A stretch of DNA of 64,000 bases from Pachypanchax playfairii (taxonomy: Eukaryota > Chordata > Actinopteri > Cyprinodontiformes > Aplocheilidae), in NCBI GenBank assembly GCA_006937955.1, contig SSNP01000024.1, forward strand, positions 2,151,102 through 2,215,101, written 5' to 3'. The notes below the pieces were generated by a model. That model had not been told where the DNA came from. It did not search any database and saw only the letters and a list, made by a program, of their open reading frames with translations. The stretch's first letter is position 1. Each line of letters begins with the position of its first letter. A program made the position numbers and the translations under genes. This document shows, one piece after another, positions 61,930 through 64,000 of this stretch.

Positions 61930-63184
61930 GCTGCCATTATTCTTTGGTTCACATCTCGCAGACCTCGGACTCCTGTGTGTTCTACTCCCCTACTTTCTCC
62001 TGCAAGTACAAACTATTCCCAAATGACAAAAAGCGCTTTGTTTGTCAGTATTTTCATTATGACGCTGCAAAAAATGAGAATTTTATTTGCATATCAATGG
62101 GGTTCAAATAAATGCTTGAATATGTTAGCATATTACTGGATAGGTTGGATAGGTTGTGACCTGAAGCCAATACACTCTGCACCAGAATCAGTTTTCATTG
62201 TTGAACCAATGAAAATAATTACATTTAGAGTTATATATATAACATTAATGTTACATTAGTGTAAAAACAGTATACGGATTTAGAGCATGTGATTAACCAC
62301 AGGAAGTGCAGCTGCCCAACCTCATAATGAAATGGAGGAAGTTATAATGTTAAAAGTGATCATACTGAGAGAAGCTTCAAATATGGAATGAAATTTGCAT
62401 CTTTCTGCTATCAGAGTTCAAACTCAGTTATTTCTATTTTGTTTTTTTACATGACAGTCCTTTGCTCCAATTTTGGTTTTATTGTGTTAAGTCCTTTCCA
62501 CTAAAAAAAACATTGTTGTAAATGTAAACAACATTTTTTTTTCCTTTATGAAACAAAAACTTCTGCTTTTGTTGTCAGATTACTGTTTAAAAAACCAGAA
62601 TGACTCATCACTCTGGTTGTCAATAGCACTTGTCATTATTAGTGTTTGTTGGACCCAGGTTGTGAACCAAAAAAGCAGAGAGTTAAAGCTTGAATAAGGA
62701 ACAATTTCATAAAAAGCTATATTTAAAAAAATAATACCTCCATGAGGCATTCAGAGGGGTTCAGAATGAAAGTACAGCATTTTCCTTTAAAAATTATATT
62801 TGAATTTAAATATAATATATATGATTTTGACGGGCACGGCGTTAGCATTCTGTTTACAGCTACCAGCCAATAGCAGCATCATTGCAGTTTGCCAAATACG
62901 GTAAATAGTCCGAGACTGATACTGTGGAAAATGTCGGGAGTCGACAAGTCAAGCAGCTGCTTCAGAGCTCCGGAGATTTCGTCATCATTCTCAGAAGAGG
63001 AGCGACCAGAGAAGATCAAAAACCAGACTGAGTTCAGGTGAAGCTACAATAAATGGACCCAAATAAAAAATTTTCACAGCATCCAAACGCACGCGGAAGT
63101 GGTGAACCTGTCATCCCCACAGCTAGAAACCTTGTTTTATTGTTGCAACTACAACATCCGCACACTAGATGTCGCTCTGCTGTT

Positions 63185-63485
63185 CATGTTCCATATCCAA
63201 CCTTTAATAATGAAGTTTTTATTTTAAATAAAGGTAATTTACAGATCAGCACAAAGAACCAGAAACCCAAGAAAATCCAAACAAGTATGAATGTAGCTGT
63301 AGGATCTGACAAAGAATGATCAAAACCAAAGGTACTGTATACTGAGAAGTGAGTCAAGGCAGCTGGACTAATTAATCCAATGAGATGCAGGTGTGATAGT
63401 CAGAGAACTATGGCACTGAGGGAAACTGATGGCAAACGATACAAGGAATAACTGAACACAGGAAAACCAAGGGCAACAGAATATT
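63185..63485 (-). repeat. Possible interspersed repeat tail (antisense)
   Basis: Contains TTTATTTTAAATAAAGGTAA, then phrases such as GGATCTGACAAAGAATGATC and AGATGCAGGTGTGATAGTCA, in the style of common fish repeats read backwards. Ends are not visible. Confidence 0.25.
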
Positions 63486-63504
63486 TTGAAATGAATTTTG
63501 AAGG

Positions 63505-63712
63505 GACTCCACGGTGTTGCAGGCCCTTTCTGCATGAAGTTTATATTCTTCCCGTGCGTGCATGGGGTTTTTCTTCGGGGATTCCAGCTTCCTCCCATAG
63601 ACAAAATATGCACAATAGGTTAATTTGCAACTCTAAATTAACCTATGCTGAAAATAGGCACCAGTTCCCCATGACTCTGAACAGGAACAAGCAAATACAG
63701 AAAATGACTGAC
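63505..63712 (+). repeat. Truncated tRNA-derived SINE fragment
   Basis: Shares the body order of the 42066 SINE: a TTCTTCCCGTGCGTGCATGG phrase, GGGATTCCAGCTTCCTCCCA, AACTCTAAATTAACCTATGC and GCACCAGTTCCCCATGACTC. The tRNA-like head is degraded. Confidence 0.6.
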
Positions 63713-64000
63713 TGAATTTTGAAGGGTACCAGTGCAATCACTACCTGAAGTCTCCAAGAATCCTAAAACCTCTACGAAGTCTTACTTTCTGCGACCTGAC
63801 TTTGAATAATGTTTATGTCAAACCTGCTTAAGTTGTTATTTGCAAATCTAATTTGCTCCATACAACTTACTGTAAACAAAATTTAACCCATTTTTTGGTA
63901 AATATTTGACCTTATTCCCTGCTTGTTTTTGTAAAAGCATTATTAAATGATATAAATCACTAACACGTGCCAGTGCCAGGGTCCTGCTTCTAATCATGCT

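Larger units (their letters stand above)
57752..64000 (+). other. sik2 intron after coding exon 2 (open to the window end)
   Basis: Contains a full AGAGGCC-family MITE (58594-59173), a long palindrome (61746-61929), an orphan 36-codon ATG frame at 62932-63042, and SINE-type sequence near the end. No exon encoding the rest of the kinase domain was found. Confidence 0.55.

Noticed and set aside
62932..63042. 36-codon ATG frame in the sik2 intron (starts MSGVDKSSS)
   Set aside because: Short, no recognised domain and no splice context; probably part of an interspersed repeat. Left unannotated as a gene.

Overview
The window looks like a stretch of ray-finned (teleost) fish nuclear genome, probably a percomorph. 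Genes are split by GT-AG introns, are A/T-rich outside exons, and are separated by typical fish repeats: Tc1-like transposons, L2-type LINE tails, a tRNA-derived SINE and TTAA-flanked MITEs. Long CA/TG tracts and a telomere-like minisatellite are also present. I worked without alignment tools, so family names come from recognised motifs and exon structures from splice sites and phase arithmetic.

Layout from left to right. (1) 1353-2252, plus strand: a small two-exon CD225/dispanin-type membrane protein gene. (2) 4180-30030, minus strand: one very large gene. I can assemble 34 coding exons whose phases all agree and whose lengths total 5343 nt (1780 aa plus stop). It has a signal peptide, a cysteine-rich ectodomain, one membrane span, then about 1260 cytoplasmic residues with a coiled-coil-like part and a block of DPxTG-type repeats. 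I cannot name it; it is the best candidate for something undescribed here. Its introns hold a Tc1-like element, a tandem duplication, a seven-unit minisatellite, several TTAA MITEs and a Harbinger relic. (3) 30060-33000: intergenic, with a decayed Tc1-like element. (4) 33166-34337, plus strand: an exchangeable-apolipoprotein-like secreted protein. (5) 35091-37524, minus strand: a ZPLD1-like zona pellucida domain protein, convergent with the apolipoprotein-like gene. (6) 38092-48890: a repeat-rich interval with an L2 tail split by a Harbinger-type MITE, a (TTAGG)n array, a SINE, a second Tc1 copy, piggyBac-like MITEs and a hairpin repeat. (7) 48894-52096, plus strand: layilin (layn), seven exons. 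(8) 54946 to beyond 57751, plus strand: the first two coding exons of salt-inducible kinase 2 (sik2), whose third coding exon I could not find before the window ends. The sik2-layn neighbourhood matches the human 11q23 pairing of these genes.

The genes do not form a pathway or operon; each has its own promoter and polyadenylation signals where visible. Possible regulatory content includes TATA boxes upstream of the apolipoprotein-like and ZPLD1-like genes, and three CRE-type sites within 120 bp in the region upstream of sik2.
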